Positions 17,700 to 27,433 of a stretch of DNA of 40,257 nt are shown here, in pieces (within the stretch, counting starts at the first letter, position 1; each line of letters begins with the position of its first letter). Source of the stretch: Lachnospiraceae bacterium (lineage in GTDB: Bacteria; Bacillota; Clostridia; Lachnospirales; Lachnospiraceae); NCBI GenBank assembly GCA_017540355.1, contig JAFYBE010000117.1:1-40257 (forward strand), in the 5' to 3' direction. The translations under genes were made by a program, and so were the position numbers. Below the pieces are notes generated by a model, which did not search any database, was not told where the DNA came from, and saw nothing but the letters and a program-made list of their open reading frames with translations.

Positions 17700-17713
17700 T
17701 CGGAGGTTGTCAC

Positions 17714-20700
17714 GTGTTGACGATTCGCAGTAAGAAAAAGTGCATAGCGGCATTAATGGCAACCGTATGTGTGCTGTCGGCAGGATTATACGGCATCAAA
17801 GCCGAAGCGGCTGAAAATGCTAAGCCGGCTGAAAAAGCAGATGTTTATGGCAAGCACGGAGGAGGCTATGCGGTTACCGGGCAACTTTCGGGAGCCGGAT
17901 ACATGGCCAAGCTTTATGATGCTTCGAACGGGTTGCCCACATCGGATGCCAATTATATCTTCTGTGCCAGCGACGGATATATATATGTCGGAGGATACAG
18001 TGGTATTCTGCGCTATGACGGAATAACCTTCGAAAGACTTGATTCTTCCGACGGACTTACAAGCGGAAGAGTTATTTATGAGGATGACCGTAACAGGCTT
18101 TGGGTCGGAACCAACGACAACGGCGTGGTCGTACTGGACGGGAACGAGAGGAAGAGATATACGGATGAGGACGGACTCCCTTCATCTTCCATCCGTACCT
18201 TTGTGCAGGGAAGCGACGGCAACATGTATATCGGTTCGACGAGCGGCATATCTTTTGTCAATGAAGAGGGAACGCTTTACAGACTGGATGACGAGAGGCT
18301 TAATAACGAGACGGTCCTTCGTCTTGTGGCGGATTCGCGCGGGGAGATATACGGCAACACCAATAACGGAGCAGTCTTTTCGATAAAGGACGGAGAGGTT
18401 ACGGCTTTTTATACAAGTGAAGAACTTGAGGTAGAGACGATATCCACAGTATATGCAGATCCCAATGAGCCCGGAAGGATATATATAGGTACCAATTCGG
18501 ATGTGTTGTATTACGGAAGGCTTGGAGATAAGAAAGACAGGTTAAAAAGAATAAATGTGTCTCCTGCCGATTCAATCTATTGGATCACTTCGGCCTGCGG
18601 AAGGATATGGATCTCGGCCGAGAACGTTACGGGATACATAGATGAGAGGGATTATTTCCAGGTTCTTGAAAATATCCCGATGAATAATTCAATAGATATG
18701 CTCACGTCGGATTACCAGGGCAATCTGTGGTTTGCTTCTTCAAGACAGGGTGTCATGAAGGTCGTGACGAGTAACTTCAGGGATATAACCGAAGGCGCCG
18801 GTCTTACTACCGGAACCGTCAATACGACATGTATAAGCAACGAACTGATATACATCGGTACGGATACGGGCCTTTATATACTGGACAGACACTTAAGACC
18901 GAATACCACTGAACTTACCGAATATCTTAAGGGTACAAGAATACGTTGTATCACGGAAGATGATTCGGGCAATCTGTGGTTCTCGACTTATACCAACGAT
19001 CTTGGTCTGGTCTGCCTGACATCCGAAGGAGAGATTGTTTCCTATACGAAAGAGACAGGCCTGCCCGATAACAGAGTCAGAGGAATGGTAACGGCCAAAG
19101 ACGGATCGATACTTGTCGGAACCAACGGAGGTCTGGCAGTTATTAAGGACGGTAAGATCACAAAGACGGTCGGAGCCTCGGATGTAATAAGCAATACGGT
19201 ATTTTTGACCATATGCGAAGGTGAGAACGGAGAAGTATATGCCGGCTCAGACGGAGACGGTATATATGAGATAGACGGAGATGATGCAAGAAAGATCGGC
19301 AAAAGGGACGGTCTTACAAGTGATGTCATCCTTAAGATGAAGTGGGATGAAGTCAGGGGTGTGTATTGGATCATTACCTCGAACTCAATAGAATATATGA
19401 AGAAAGGAAGGATTTATAATGTAGATTCCTTCCCTTATAACAATAACTTCGATATCTTCTGGGATAATGACGATAATCTGTGGATATTGTCTTCGATGGG
19501 TATATATTGTCTAAGTGCCGAAGATGCAATAAATAATAAGGTGGCCGATTACAGACTGTATACCATAGCCAACGGACTTCCGAGTGCACCTACGGCCAAT
19601 TCATTCAGTGATATGGATGACAAGGGCAATCTGTATGTATCGGGAAGGACAGGTGTGTGCGAGGTCAACATCAACAGATTCTTTGAGCAGGAATCGCAGA
19701 TAATAACGGGAATCAAGTCAGTCACATGCAATGAAGGATATATATATCCGGATAAAGACGGAGTGTATACCTTACCTGCGGATGCGGGTCGAATACAGAT
19801 TGCTTTATCCATTCTTGACTATACAATGACCAATCCTTTGGTTCATGCCTACCTCGAGGGTACCGATGAACCGGGTATCATAAGCGAGCAGAGTAATTTA
19901 ACACCTCTTGAATATACGAACTTAAAGTACGGTGATTATACACTTCATATTCGTGTGCTTGATAAGGCCACAAGGAATGTATATCAGGATGCCAAGTTCA
20001 GAATCAAGAAGACTCCGAAGATTATGGAACTGTTGATCATAAGGATACTTTTCCTTCTTATCCTGGCTCTTACGGCAGGCTTCATAGTATGGAGATTCAT
20101 GAGATCGACTGTCATCAGAAGGCAGTATGATGAGATACGTCAGGCCAAGGACGAGGCGGAGAGAGCCAACAGTGCCAAGTCAAGATTCCTGGCCAATATG
20201 TCTCATGAGATAAGAACTCCCATCAATACCATCATGGGTATGAATGAGATGGTATTACGAGAGGATGCGACGGGTGTTCCTAAGGGATACTTCATGTCCG
20301 TTATCAACTATGCTTTGGATATACGTAATGCATCTGAATCTCTCTTAAGCCTCATCAACGACCTTCTTGATATGTCAAAGATAGAATCGGGCAAGATGCA
20401 TCTTGTTGAACAGGAATATGATGTTCAGGATATGTTAAGACAGATCGTATCCATGATCAGAGTAAGAAGCAACGAAAAAGACCTGATGTTTGATGTGGTT
20501 GTGGATGAGATTATGCCCAAGCGTCTTTACGGAGATATGGGCAAGATCAAGCAGATCGTGCTTAACCTTCTTACAAATGCCGTTAAGTATACCGAAAAAG
20601 GCGGATTTGAACTCAATGTCTATATGGACTCAAGACATGATGATACATGTGAGCTTAAGTTCTCCGTTAAAGATACCGGAATAGGTGTTAAGGAAGAAGA

Positions 20701-21961
20701 CATGGAGAAACTCTTCACGGCCTATGAGAGACTGGATGAAGAGAAGAACAGCGGTATTCAGGGAACGGGACTCGGTCTTGACATTTCAAGGCGATTTGCG
20801 GAACTTATGGGCGGTACGTTGGTCTGTGAGAGTGTATACGGCGAAGGTTCCGAATTTATTCTTACCGTAACGCAGAAGATAGTGGATCCCACGCCTCTTG
20901 GTATATTTGTTGAACATGATGAGAATGCCGCTAAGGGGCCTTATGTTCCTAAGTTTATAGCACCCGATGCAGACGTATTGGTAGTCGATGATAATCCGAT
21001 GAACCTTAACGTGATTAAGGGACTGCTTAAATCGACCAAGGTTTATGTTACGACGGCTACAAGCGGAGAAGAGGCCCTTGATAAGATCAAGGAGACCAAT
21101 TTCAATATTGTACTCTTAGATCATATGATGCCCGGAATGGACGGCATAGAGACGGTGGCGGAGATAAGGAAGATAGATAAGGATCTCCCGGTATATGCCC
21201 TTACTGCCAACAGTACTGCGGGCGAGGATTTCTACATAGAGAAGGGATTCAACGGCTATCTTGCAAAGCCTGTTGAGAGTGAGACTTTGGAGAAGACCAT
21301 CATGCGTCATCTGCCGGAGGAGATGATGTTAAAGCCTGAGGCTGAGACCGAGACGGAAGAACTTGAAGAGATTCCGGATAACTTATCATGGCTTAATGAC
21401 ACCGAAGGAATCTCTGTCGAAGACGGCGTTAAGTATTCGGGAGGAATAAGCAATTTCTTATTCTCACTCAACCTATTTTACGATACGATTGATGAGACAG
21501 CCAAGGTCATTAAAGATGCTTATGACAGTGGCAATTTAAGACTTTATACTATAAAGGTTCATGCGCTTAAGAGTTCTGCACGTATTATAGGTGCGGCAGC
21601 ACTTTCATCGCTTGCCGAAAGTCTGGAAGATGCGGGTAATCGCTCCGATACGGCATTTATAGATGAGAATACCCCTAAGCTTCTTAAAGACTATGCGGCA
21701 TATAAGGAGAAGCTTGCCGGCATTAAGCAGGATGATCATGCCGATGATGACAAGGAGATGATATCTGAGGCAGACCTTAAGGATGCCTATTCGGCTCTTG
21801 CGGATGTAATACCTCAGATGGATTATGATTCGGTTGAGATGATAATCGAGCAGCTTGGAGAATATAAGCTGCCTGCCGAAGATAAAGAGAAAGTCGATAA
21901 ACTTGCATCAAAGCTTAAGAGCTTTGACTGGGACGGAATGGAAGAATTGTTAGGATTGTAA
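17714..21961 (+). CDS. Two-component propeller hybrid sensor histidine kinase (HisKA-HATPase-REC-HPt)
   Basis: 1415 residues. A signal sequence (about 1-33, ending [10 protein letters not shown]) leads to an extracellular region of many propeller repeats (about 55-660; recurring [27 protein letters not shown]), a Y_Y_Y domain (about 690-765), one helix (771-795), then HisKA with the phospho-acceptor His831 in [15 protein letters not shown], an ATPase domain ([11 protein letters not shown] near 949, DTGIG, GTGLGL near 1017), a receiver with Asp1136 in [11 protein letters not shown], and an HPt domain with His1283 in [12 protein letters not shown]. It carries a full phosphorelay in one chain. 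Such propeller sensors in gut and rumen bacteria often detect polysaccharide breakdown products; the ligand is not known. GTG start with GGAGG seven bases upstream. The response regulator follows after 19 bases. Confidence 0.93.
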   Translation: MLTIRSKKKCIAALMATVCVLSAGLYGIKAEAAENAKPAEKADVYGKHGGGYAVTGQLSGAGYMAKLYDASNGLPTSDANYIFCASDGYIYVGGYSGILRYDGITFERLDSSDGLTSGRVIYEDDRNRLWVGTNDNGVVVLDGNERKRYTDEDGLPSSSIRTFVQGSDGNMYIGSTSGISFVNEEGTLYRLDDERLNNETVLRLVADSRGEIYGNTNNGAVFSIKDGEVTAFYTSEELEVETISTVYADPNEPGRIYIGTNSDVLYYGRLGDKKDRLKRINVSPADSIYWITSACGRIWISAENVTGYIDERDYFQVLENIPMNNSIDMLTSDYQGNLWFASSRQGVMKVVTSNFRDITEGAGLTTGTVNTTCISNELIYIGTDTGLYILDRHLRPNTTELTEYLKGTRIRCITEDDSGNLWFSTYTNDLGLVCLTSEGEIVSYTKETGLPDNRVRGMVTAKDGSILVGTNGGLAVIKDGKITKTVGASDVISNTVFLTICEGENGEVYAGSDGDGIYEIDGDDARKIGKRDGLTSDVILKMKWDEVRGVYWIITSNSIEYMKKGRIYNVDSFPYNNNFDIFWDNDDNLWILSSMGIYCLSAEDAINNKVADYRLYTIANGLPSAPTANSFSDMDDKGNLYVSGRTGVCEVNINRFFEQESQIITGIKSVTCNEGYIYPDKDGVYTLPADAGRIQIALSILDYTMTNPLVHAYLEGTDEPGIISEQSNLTPLEYTNLKYGDYTLHIRVLDKATRNVYQDAKFRIKKTPKIMELLIIRILFLLILALTAGFIVWRFMRSTVIRRQYDEIRQAKDEAERANSAKSRFLANMSHEIRTPINTIMGMNEMVLREDATGVPKGYFMSVINYALDIRNASESLLSLINDLLDMSKIESGKMHLVEQEYDVQDMLRQIVSMIRVRSNEKDLMFDVVVDEIMPKRLYGDMGKIKQIVLNLLTNAVKYTEKGGFELNVYMDSRHDDTCELKFSVKDTGIGVKEEDMEKLFTAYERLDEEKNSGIQGTGLGLDISRRFAELMGGTLVCESVYGEGSEFILTVTQKIVDPTPLGIFVEHDENAAKGPYVPKFIAPDADVLVVDDNPMNLNVIKGLLKSTKVYVTTATSGEEALDKIKETNFNIVLLDHMMPGMDGIETVAEIRKIDKDLPVYALTANSTAGEDFYIEKGFNGYLAKPVESETLEKTIMRHLPEEMMLKPEAETETEELEEIPDNLSWLNDTEGISVEDGVKYSGGISNFLFSLNLFYDTIDETAKVIKDAYDSGNLRLYTIKVHALKSSARIIGAAALSSLAESLEDAGNRSDTAFIDENTPKLLKDYAAYKEKLAGIKQDDHADDDKEMISEADLKDAYSALADVIPQMDYDSVEMIIEQLGEYKLPAEDKEKVDKLASKLKSFDWDGMEELLGL

Positions 21962-21980
21962 AGAAGAGGAAGGAAAGATT

Positions 21981-22742
21981 ATGGTAAGCAGTCATATGAT
22001 CGTTACGGGTGAAAAGGAGTCATTCATCGTCAGGACGCTTATAAAGAAAGCACAGGATTCGGGAACTGAGTGTAAGTTCGTGCCTTGGACGGTTAATGAT
22101 ATCCACGCATCATTTGATGAAGCTGAACTTATTGTTCTTTTTATGGAAGATGACACTAAGCCAAAGGGAGAAGTTATACACTTCCTTTCAGACAATATGG
22201 AAGAGAAGGGTAAGATGCTCATACTTATCGGCGAGCAGAATGACATCAATTATGTTTGTGATAAGATGCCCGGAGACATAATATACAAGACCTTTACAAG
22301 ACCCGTTGACAATGCGGAATATTCGGCCGCTGTTAAGGAGTACTTTGAAAAGATGCACTCCGGCGAATTCAAAAAGAGCATACTTATCGTGGATGACGAT
22401 CCGAACTATTTATCCCTTGTAAGACAGTGGCTTAAGGGAACATATAAGGTTAACATGGTCAATTCCGGACTGCAGGCCATTAAGTTTTTGGGCAAGAATA
22501 AGGTAGATCTTATTCTGCTTGATCATGAGATGCCTGTCACGAGCGGACCTCAGGTACTTGAGATGTTAAGAAGCGATGAGGAGACCAAGTCAATCCCCGT
22601 AATGTTCCTTACCGGCAAGAGTGATAAGAACAGTGTAATGGAGGTTGTGGCGCTTAAGCCCGAAGGATACTTCCTTAAGACGATTGAAAAAGAAGAATTG
22701 CTTGAAAAACTGCAGGAGTTCTTTATTCTCCATAAGAAATGA
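21981..22742 (+). CDS. Pseudo-receiver plus receiver-domain response regulator without output domain
   Basis: 253 residues. The C-terminal half (about 127-250) is a complete receiver: ILIVDDDPNY, phospho-acceptor Asp181 in LILLDHEMPV, then MFLTGKSDK and GYFLKTIEKEEL. The N-terminal half (1-120) folds like a receiver by pattern (SHMIVTGEKESFIVRTLIKKA, AELIVLFMEDD, KMLILIGEQND, YKTFTRPVD) but lacks the acidic cluster and is probably a pseudo-receiver. No DNA-binding or enzymatic output is present. It is the natural acceptor of phosphoryl groups from the HPt domain of the kinase just upstream and may act by protein contact, for example on the adjacent HD-GYP-like proteins. AGAGGAAGGAAAG precedes the ATG. 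Confidence 0.85.
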   Translation: MVSSHMIVTGEKESFIVRTLIKKAQDSGTECKFVPWTVNDIHASFDEAELIVLFMEDDTKPKGEVIHFLSDNMEEKGKMLILIGEQNDINYVCDKMPGDIIYKTFTRPVDNAEYSAAVKEYFEKMHSGEFKKSILIVDDDPNYLSLVRQWLKGTYKVNMVNSGLQAIKFLGKNKVDLILLDHEMPVTSGPQVLEMLRSDEETKSIPVMFLTGKSDKNSVMEVVALKPEGYFLKTIEKEELLEKLQEFFILHKK

Positions 22743-22776
22743 TGATTAACCGATTATAAGATCCGGGAGTTTACAG

Positions 22777-25164
22777 ATGTTTGGATTTATCAGAGAGCAT
22801 CAAATGAATATAATGCTGGCACTGTGTGCAATCTGTGCATTTATGGGTGTTATGCTTGGCTTTACGCGATTCCTTCCAAAGAAGAGAAAGTGGATACTTA
22901 TCGGTATGGAAGTTATTGCGACCCTTCTGCTGGGCTTTGACCGTGCAGCATATACCTATTCGGGGGATGTAAGCCGTTTGGGATTTGTTATGGTCAGATT
23001 GTCCAACTTTATGGTGTTCTTCTTAACCTCTGCCATCGTATTGAACTTTAATCTGTATCTTATGGATTTGATTGCGAGTTCGGGTGAAAAAAGTGACTCG
23101 ATCAAGAGGCTGACTTTTGTAAGTGTCGGTGCGGTTTTGGGTATGCTGCTCGTAATCTTTTCTCAGTTTACGGGTTTGCTGTATTCATTTGATGCCCAGA
23201 ATCATTATCAAAGAGGTCCGGGATTTTTGCTTAACTATATTATTCCGGTCATCTGCCCGATCATTCAGTTTACCGTGATATGCAAGTATAAGAAATGCTT
23301 CAGTCGTCTTATATACGTATCGCTTCTTTTGTATATATTTGTTCCGATAATCGTCGGAATCGTACAGATATTCACATACGGCATATCGATAGTCAATATG
23401 GCCATGGTCCTGGTATCGGTAAGTCTTTATATCTTTACTTATCTTGATATTAATGATGAAGTTGAAAGAGCACACGAACTGGAGGTAAGGAATCTGCAGA
23501 GTGAACATGAGAGCATGAAGCGTCTGTTTGATCAGACCGCCACGGCTTTTGTGACTGCATCCGAGAAGAGGAATGAGTACCTTACCGGACACTCAAAAAG
23601 GGTTGCCGATGTTGCATATAAGATTGCAAAGGCAGCAGGCAAGAATGATGAAGAGTGTGATGAAGTGTATTATTCTGCGCTGCTTCATAATATCGGTGTC
23701 ATTGATCTTCCCGACAGTCTTATGAATAAACTGGAGACGATATCCGAAGAGGAATTTGAGAAGATTAAAGAAAAGCCTCTGTTTTCCAGTGAGATTGTAT
23801 CAGGCATATCGGAATACCCTTTCCTTGCTCAGAGTGTTAAGTACTGTTATGAAAAATATGACGGTTCCGGATATCCGGAGGGACTTAAGGGCAGGCTGAT
23901 TCCTGAGATTTCAAGAATAATCTCTGTTGCGGATGCATATGACATGATGACATCAAGAACAGAGAAAAGAAGTGCGATGCCGCCGGCTATCGTAAGAGAG
24001 GTATTTGTCAAGGAAGCGGGACAGCAGTATGATCCTGCATTTTCCGACATCATGGTTCAGCTAATTGATTCGGGAACGCTTAACAAAGTCGATGCCGAAG
24101 AAGCAAAACTTGAAAGCGAACTTGAATGTAATGAATACAGAGATGCGGTATCCGTGGGTATATGTGTGGAGCAGAATGTTTCAAAAGTAAGTTTTGACTG
24201 CAGGAAAGATAAAGGTGAAAATGTTGAATTCTCCGCACCTTCGATCATACTTTTTGATTCATATGATAAGCGGATGCACAGCGACGCCAACTCCATAGAG
24301 ACTTTCGGATATCTTGAATACGGAGAACTGTGGTTTGACGGACACCATGTATCCACGGCATCAAGGAACATGAAAGTCACGGTTAACGAAGTTAAACATG
24401 ACACAGGTGTTGGCAGATTGCTGCATGATAAGAATCTTGAACATTATGAGATTGTTGCCTCAAGATATGAGGATCATATGTCATTAAAGCTTATCGGACC
24501 GGAAAAAGAGACTGACATAATAGTTGCACTTCCTGACAGAAGTAAAGCGTCTTATATAGGCCTTACCGGAGAGCATTGCACATTGCTTAACATTAAGAAT
24601 GTTCAGACGGAAGAAAAGATTGGTGAAGGAGATATTGAGAGGATCTGCGATGCGGTAAGTTACATAGACAGGCTTGAGTCTGATTCACCGAATGTTCAGA
24701 TTGACCGTACGCGTTCGTTATCGACAGAAGCGGTGGAGGTTAAGAATGGACTGCGTATTGAATTCTATTCGATGAGTCTGCCTACATCCAATCTTGTATG
24801 GCATTGCCCTTATATCGTCTTATTCTATTCCGATGATAAAAAGGTCGGAGGAGATGGCTATAAGGAATATGCTCTTATCAAGCTAAACGGCGAAGTGTCC
24901 GGAGAAGAGGAATTTGCCCATAACAGCTTCTCTATGAAGAGAGGTGAGGAATTCGCCGGTTGGAGCGAATGGAAAGAGCTTAACAAAAAGGGAATAGAAT
25001 GCCGTGTAGACTTTACAAAGCATGGCGATAAGGTGACGGTAATCACCAAAAATCTCGGTATAGCGATAGAGAATACCACTACGATCATTGACGGCAACCA
25101 TAAAGTATATGTTGCGCTTACCGGTGATCAGGTAGCTCTTACGGATATAAGAATCAGAGAATAA
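22777..25164 (+). CDS. Degenerate HD-GYP membrane protein with duplicated C-terminal beta domain
   Basis: 795 residues. About seven membrane helices lie in 10-225, followed by a coiled-coil linker and an HD-GYP-like domain (about 250-430). The first His is kept (GHSKRV, His272), but the HD pair is His304-Asn305 with Val in place of the usual Lys (LLHNIGV), and the HH of the HHExxDGxGYP motif is Cys357-Tyr358; GYP itself (365-367) remains. With several metal ligands gone it is probably not a phosphodiesterase, but may still bind cyclic di-GMP or partners. The last 340 residues are two related segments, about 455-608 and 650-795, each ending in a matching motif (YIGLTGEHCTLLNIKN and YVALTGDQVALTDIRI), likely beta sandwiches. 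I do not recognise the family. It follows the response regulator by 34 bases. Confidence 0.8.
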   Translation: MFGFIREHQMNIMLALCAICAFMGVMLGFTRFLPKKRKWILIGMEVIATLLLGFDRAAYTYSGDVSRLGFVMVRLSNFMVFFLTSAIVLNFNLYLMDLIASSGEKSDSIKRLTFVSVGAVLGMLLVIFSQFTGLLYSFDAQNHYQRGPGFLLNYIIPVICPIIQFTVICKYKKCFSRLIYVSLLLYIFVPIIVGIVQIFTYGISIVNMAMVLVSVSLYIFTYLDINDEVERAHELEVRNLQSEHESMKRLFDQTATAFVTASEKRNEYLTGHSKRVADVAYKIAKAAGKNDEECDEVYYSALLHNIGVIDLPDSLMNKLETISEEEFEKIKEKPLFSSEIVSGISEYPFLAQSVKYCYEKYDGSGYPEGLKGRLIPEISRIISVADAYDMMTSRTEKRSAMPPAIVREVFVKEAGQQYDPAFSDIMVQLIDSGTLNKVDAEEAKLESELECNEYRDAVSVGICVEQNVSKVSFDCRKDKGENVEFSAPSIILFDSYDKRMHSDANSIETFGYLEYGELWFDGHHVSTASRNMKVTVNEVKHDTGVGRLLHDKNLEHYEIVASRYEDHMSLKLIGPEKETDIIVALPDRSKASYIGLTGEHCTLLNIKNVQTEEKIGEGDIERICDAVSYIDRLESDSPNVQIDRTRSLSTEAVEVKNGLRIEFYSMSLPTSNLVWHCPYIVLFYSDDKKVGGDGYKEYALIKLNGEVSGEEEFAHNSFSMKRGEEFAGWSEWKELNKKGIECRVDFTKHGDKVTVITKNLGIAIENTTTIIDGNHKVYVALTGDQVALTDIRIRE

Positions 25165-25186
25165 CAGGGAACAGTAACATACAAAA

Positions 25187-26542
25187 GTGAAAGATAGAAC
25201 CCAAAAGAGTAAAGATAATACAACAGATAATACCGTAAAAGTCAAAAAGCGCGGGCTTAAGCATGCTGACACGGACAGGGTGATTCGTTGGGACAGACTC
25301 GACAATACAGCCAATCTTTTCCCTGCGATTGCCGGCGAGAACATGACAAATGTGTACCGTATAAGCGTGACGCTTTTTGAAGATGTGGATCCCGTGCTTC
25401 TGCAGCAGGCACTTGATATTGTCCTTCCCAAAATAGACGGATTCAATGTCAGACTTCGCAAGGGCTTTTTTTGGTATTACTTTGAGGAGAACGGCAAGCC
25501 CGCCCCTACAGTTGAGAAAGAGCATACCTTCCCCTGCAGATATATAAGACCCAATCTTAATCACAGCTATCTGTTCAGGGTATCCTATTACGGTAAGAGG
25601 ATCAATCTTGAGGTCTTCCATGTCTTGACCGACGGCATGGGCGGCATCAATTTCTTAAGAGAACTTACATATCAGTATTTAAGGCTTAAGCATGATGAAC
25701 TTAAGACGGATAAGGACAGCCTTACATCCGATACTTCGCTTAATCTTGATGACAGCTTTGTAAGAAACTTTAAAAAGAGCAGACCCAGAGGTTTTGAAAG
25801 AAAGAGAGCGTATCTGATAAAAGGAGAGAAACTTCCTGACGGAGAGTTGGGTCTTATGCACGGATATATGCCGATAGATAAGCTTAAGGAAGTTGCTTCG
25901 GGATATGGAGTGTCCGTCAATACTTATCTTGTGGCATGTTTTGCATACAGTGTATACGTGACATGCCTTAAAAAGGGTCCTTCCGATAAAGCCATAAGAA
26001 TAGCGGTTCCGGTTAATTTAAGACCATACTACGACTCTATAACCACGAAGAATTTCTTTATGATGGTATCTGCGGAATTCCATCCGGATGAGAAAGAATA
26101 CGACTTTAAAGAGGTACTTGAAATAATTGATAAGAGCTTAAAAAGTCAGATCAACAAAGAGCATCTGGAGGATCTGTTCTCTTACGGGGTTGCGAATCAG
26201 CAGAATATCTGGTTAAGGATATTCCCGCTTCCGATTAAGAGTATTGCCATGAGGATAGTGTATAATCAGTCCGCTTTGGCCAATACAACGACCGTAACCA
26301 ATATCGGCAAGATAAAGGTTGATGATATATACGAGCCTTATATAGAGAGGTTCCATGCCAATATCGCGATGTCCAAGGGACAGTTCTTAAAGGGAACGAT
26401 ATGTGCATTCAGAGATGAATATGTATTCACGTTCAGTACGATCTTATCCGACACTTCGGTTGAGAGAGTATTCTTCAGGCATATAGCCGAAGAGGGCGTG
26501 GATGTTAAGATAGAGACTAACGGAGTATTTGTTAATCAATGA
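25187..26542 (+). CDS. Condensation-type acyltransferase (alcohol acetyltransferase-like)
   Basis: 451 residues of the CoA-dependent acyltransferase superfamily. The catalytic HxxxDG motif is FHVLTDGMGGINFL (about 139-152), and a second conserved stretch is AVPVNLRPYYDSITTKNFFMM. The opening RVIRWDRLDNTANLFPAI is the typical start of a group annotated in Lachnospiraceae as alcohol acetyltransferase or hypothetical. It should transfer an acyl group from CoA or a carrier to an alcohol or amine; substrates are unknown. GTG start 22 bases after the pseudo-HD-GYP gene, with only a weak ribosome site (AGGGAACAG). The first 25 residues are lysine-rich and polar. Its stop overlaps the next start by four bases, so the two products are probably made together. 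Confidence 0.75.
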   Translation: MKDRTQKSKDNTTDNTVKVKKRGLKHADTDRVIRWDRLDNTANLFPAIAGENMTNVYRISVTLFEDVDPVLLQQALDIVLPKIDGFNVRLRKGFFWYYFEENGKPAPTVEKEHTFPCRYIRPNLNHSYLFRVSYYGKRINLEVFHVLTDGMGGINFLRELTYQYLRLKHDELKTDKDSLTSDTSLNLDDSFVRNFKKSRPRGFERKRAYLIKGEKLPDGELGLMHGYMPIDKLKEVASGYGVSVNTYLVACFAYSVYVTCLKKGPSDKAIRIAVPVNLRPYYDSITTKNFFMMVSAEFHPDEKEYDFKEVLEIIDKSLKSQINKEHLEDLFSYGVANQQNIWLRIFPLPIKSIAMRIVYNQSALANTTTVTNIGKIKVDDIYEPYIERFHANIAMSKGQFLKGTICAFRDEYVFTFSTILSDTSVERVFFRHIAEEGVDVKIETNGVFVNQ

Positions 26543-27198
26543 GTAAGTGCGTTAAATGCGGAGTAGATATACTGGACGCTTCCTGTGAATGTCCGTTATG
26601 CCATTCCGTAATTGAGGAGAATGACAATAAAGATATATATCCGGATGTGGCCGTAAGTGCAAGGAAGTTACGCTTTATAGAAAGGCTGGTTCTTTTTATA
26701 TCATTCGTAACAATGATGGCTTTAATACTTGCCAATATCCTCGGACACCCTTTTGTGGTATGGACGGTCATAATAGGATTAATACTTGTGTATGTCAATA
26801 CCGCTCTTCGCATGGGAATAACCGGAAGAGTTGGATACCAGTCCAAGACATTGTGGCTTACGTTTATAGCGGTGGCAATCCTTATAGGTATTGATGCACT
26901 CACGGGCTTTATAGGGTGGTCGCTAAGCGTAATAGTACCGTCGTCGGTAATGTTACTCAGCCTAATCACTTTTTTATTAATGTTTATCAACATGCGGAAC
27001 TGGCAGAGTTATATACCGCTTGAGATATTCCTGGTGGTATTGTCGGTGTTTATGCTGATCCTCAGTCTGGTAGGTGTGGTCACTTACCCGAATATCATAT
27101 ATATTGCCCTGATGGTATCCGTACTTTTGTTATCGGGGACTCTGATTCTCGGAGGAGACAGGGCTAAGAGAGAGTTATACAGAAGGTTCCACATATAG
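26539..27198 (+). CDS. Zinc-ribbon membrane protein (DUF6320-like)
   Basis: 219 residues. An N-terminal zinc ribbon, CVKCGVDILDASCECPLCHS (four Cys in two CxxC pairs plus one), is followed after a short linker by six hydrophobic helices (about 50-210). This matches the DUF6320 type, found in clostridia next to condensation-type acyltransferases as I recall. Function is not established. Translational coupling to the acyltransferase through ATGA suggests that it anchors that enzyme at the membrane or moves its product. I am fairly sure of the architecture, less so of the family name. Confidence 0.72.
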   Translation: MSKCVKCGVDILDASCECPLCHSVIEENDNKDIYPDVAVSARKLRFIERLVLFISFVTMMALILANILGHPFVVWTVIIGLILVYVNTALRMGITGRVGYQSKTLWLTFIAVAILIGIDALTGFIGWSLSVIVPSSVMLLSLITFLLMFINMRNWQSYIPLEIFLVVLSVFMLILSLVGVVTYPNIIYIALMVSVLLLSGTLILGGDRAKRELYRRFHI

Positions 27199-27220
27199 AA
27201 AGAATAGGAGGTGTCATACC

Positions 27221-27433
27221 ATGGATATGAAATGTCAGGAAAAGATCAAAGAGTTGCGTATGCTTACCGGGATGAACAGAAGAGAGTTCTGTGATTTCTT
27301 CGGAATCTCATATCGTACCGTTACGGAATGGGAAAGAGACAACAGACATGCTCCTGAGTATGTATTAAGACTCCTTGAGTATTATATCAAGGCAGAGGGC
27401 CTTGATAAGAAGAAAGGTAAGAATGCAAGGTAA
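27221..27433 (+). CDS. Small helix-turn-helix protein
   Basis: 70 residues. The core is an XRE-like helix-turn-helix: KIKELRMLTGMNRREFCDFFGISYRTVTEWERDNRHAP (about 7-44), followed by a short helix and a basic tail KKKGKNAR. It probably binds DNA as a dimer; the target is unknown. A near-perfect ribosome site (AGGAGGTG, seven bases) precedes the ATG, so it should be well translated. Its last 11 bases overlap the start of ptsI, which suggests coupled expression with Enzyme I. Confidence 0.78.
   Translation: MDMKCQEKIKELRMLTGMNRREFCDFFGISYRTVTEWERDNRHAPEYVLRLLEYYIKAEGLDKKKGKNAR

Noticed and set aside
27375-27422. Longer Enzyme I starting inside the HTH gene
   Set aside because: The extra 16 residues do not resemble the Enzyme I N-terminus, which begins at MQGKAVSEGIAIG with its own ribosome site.
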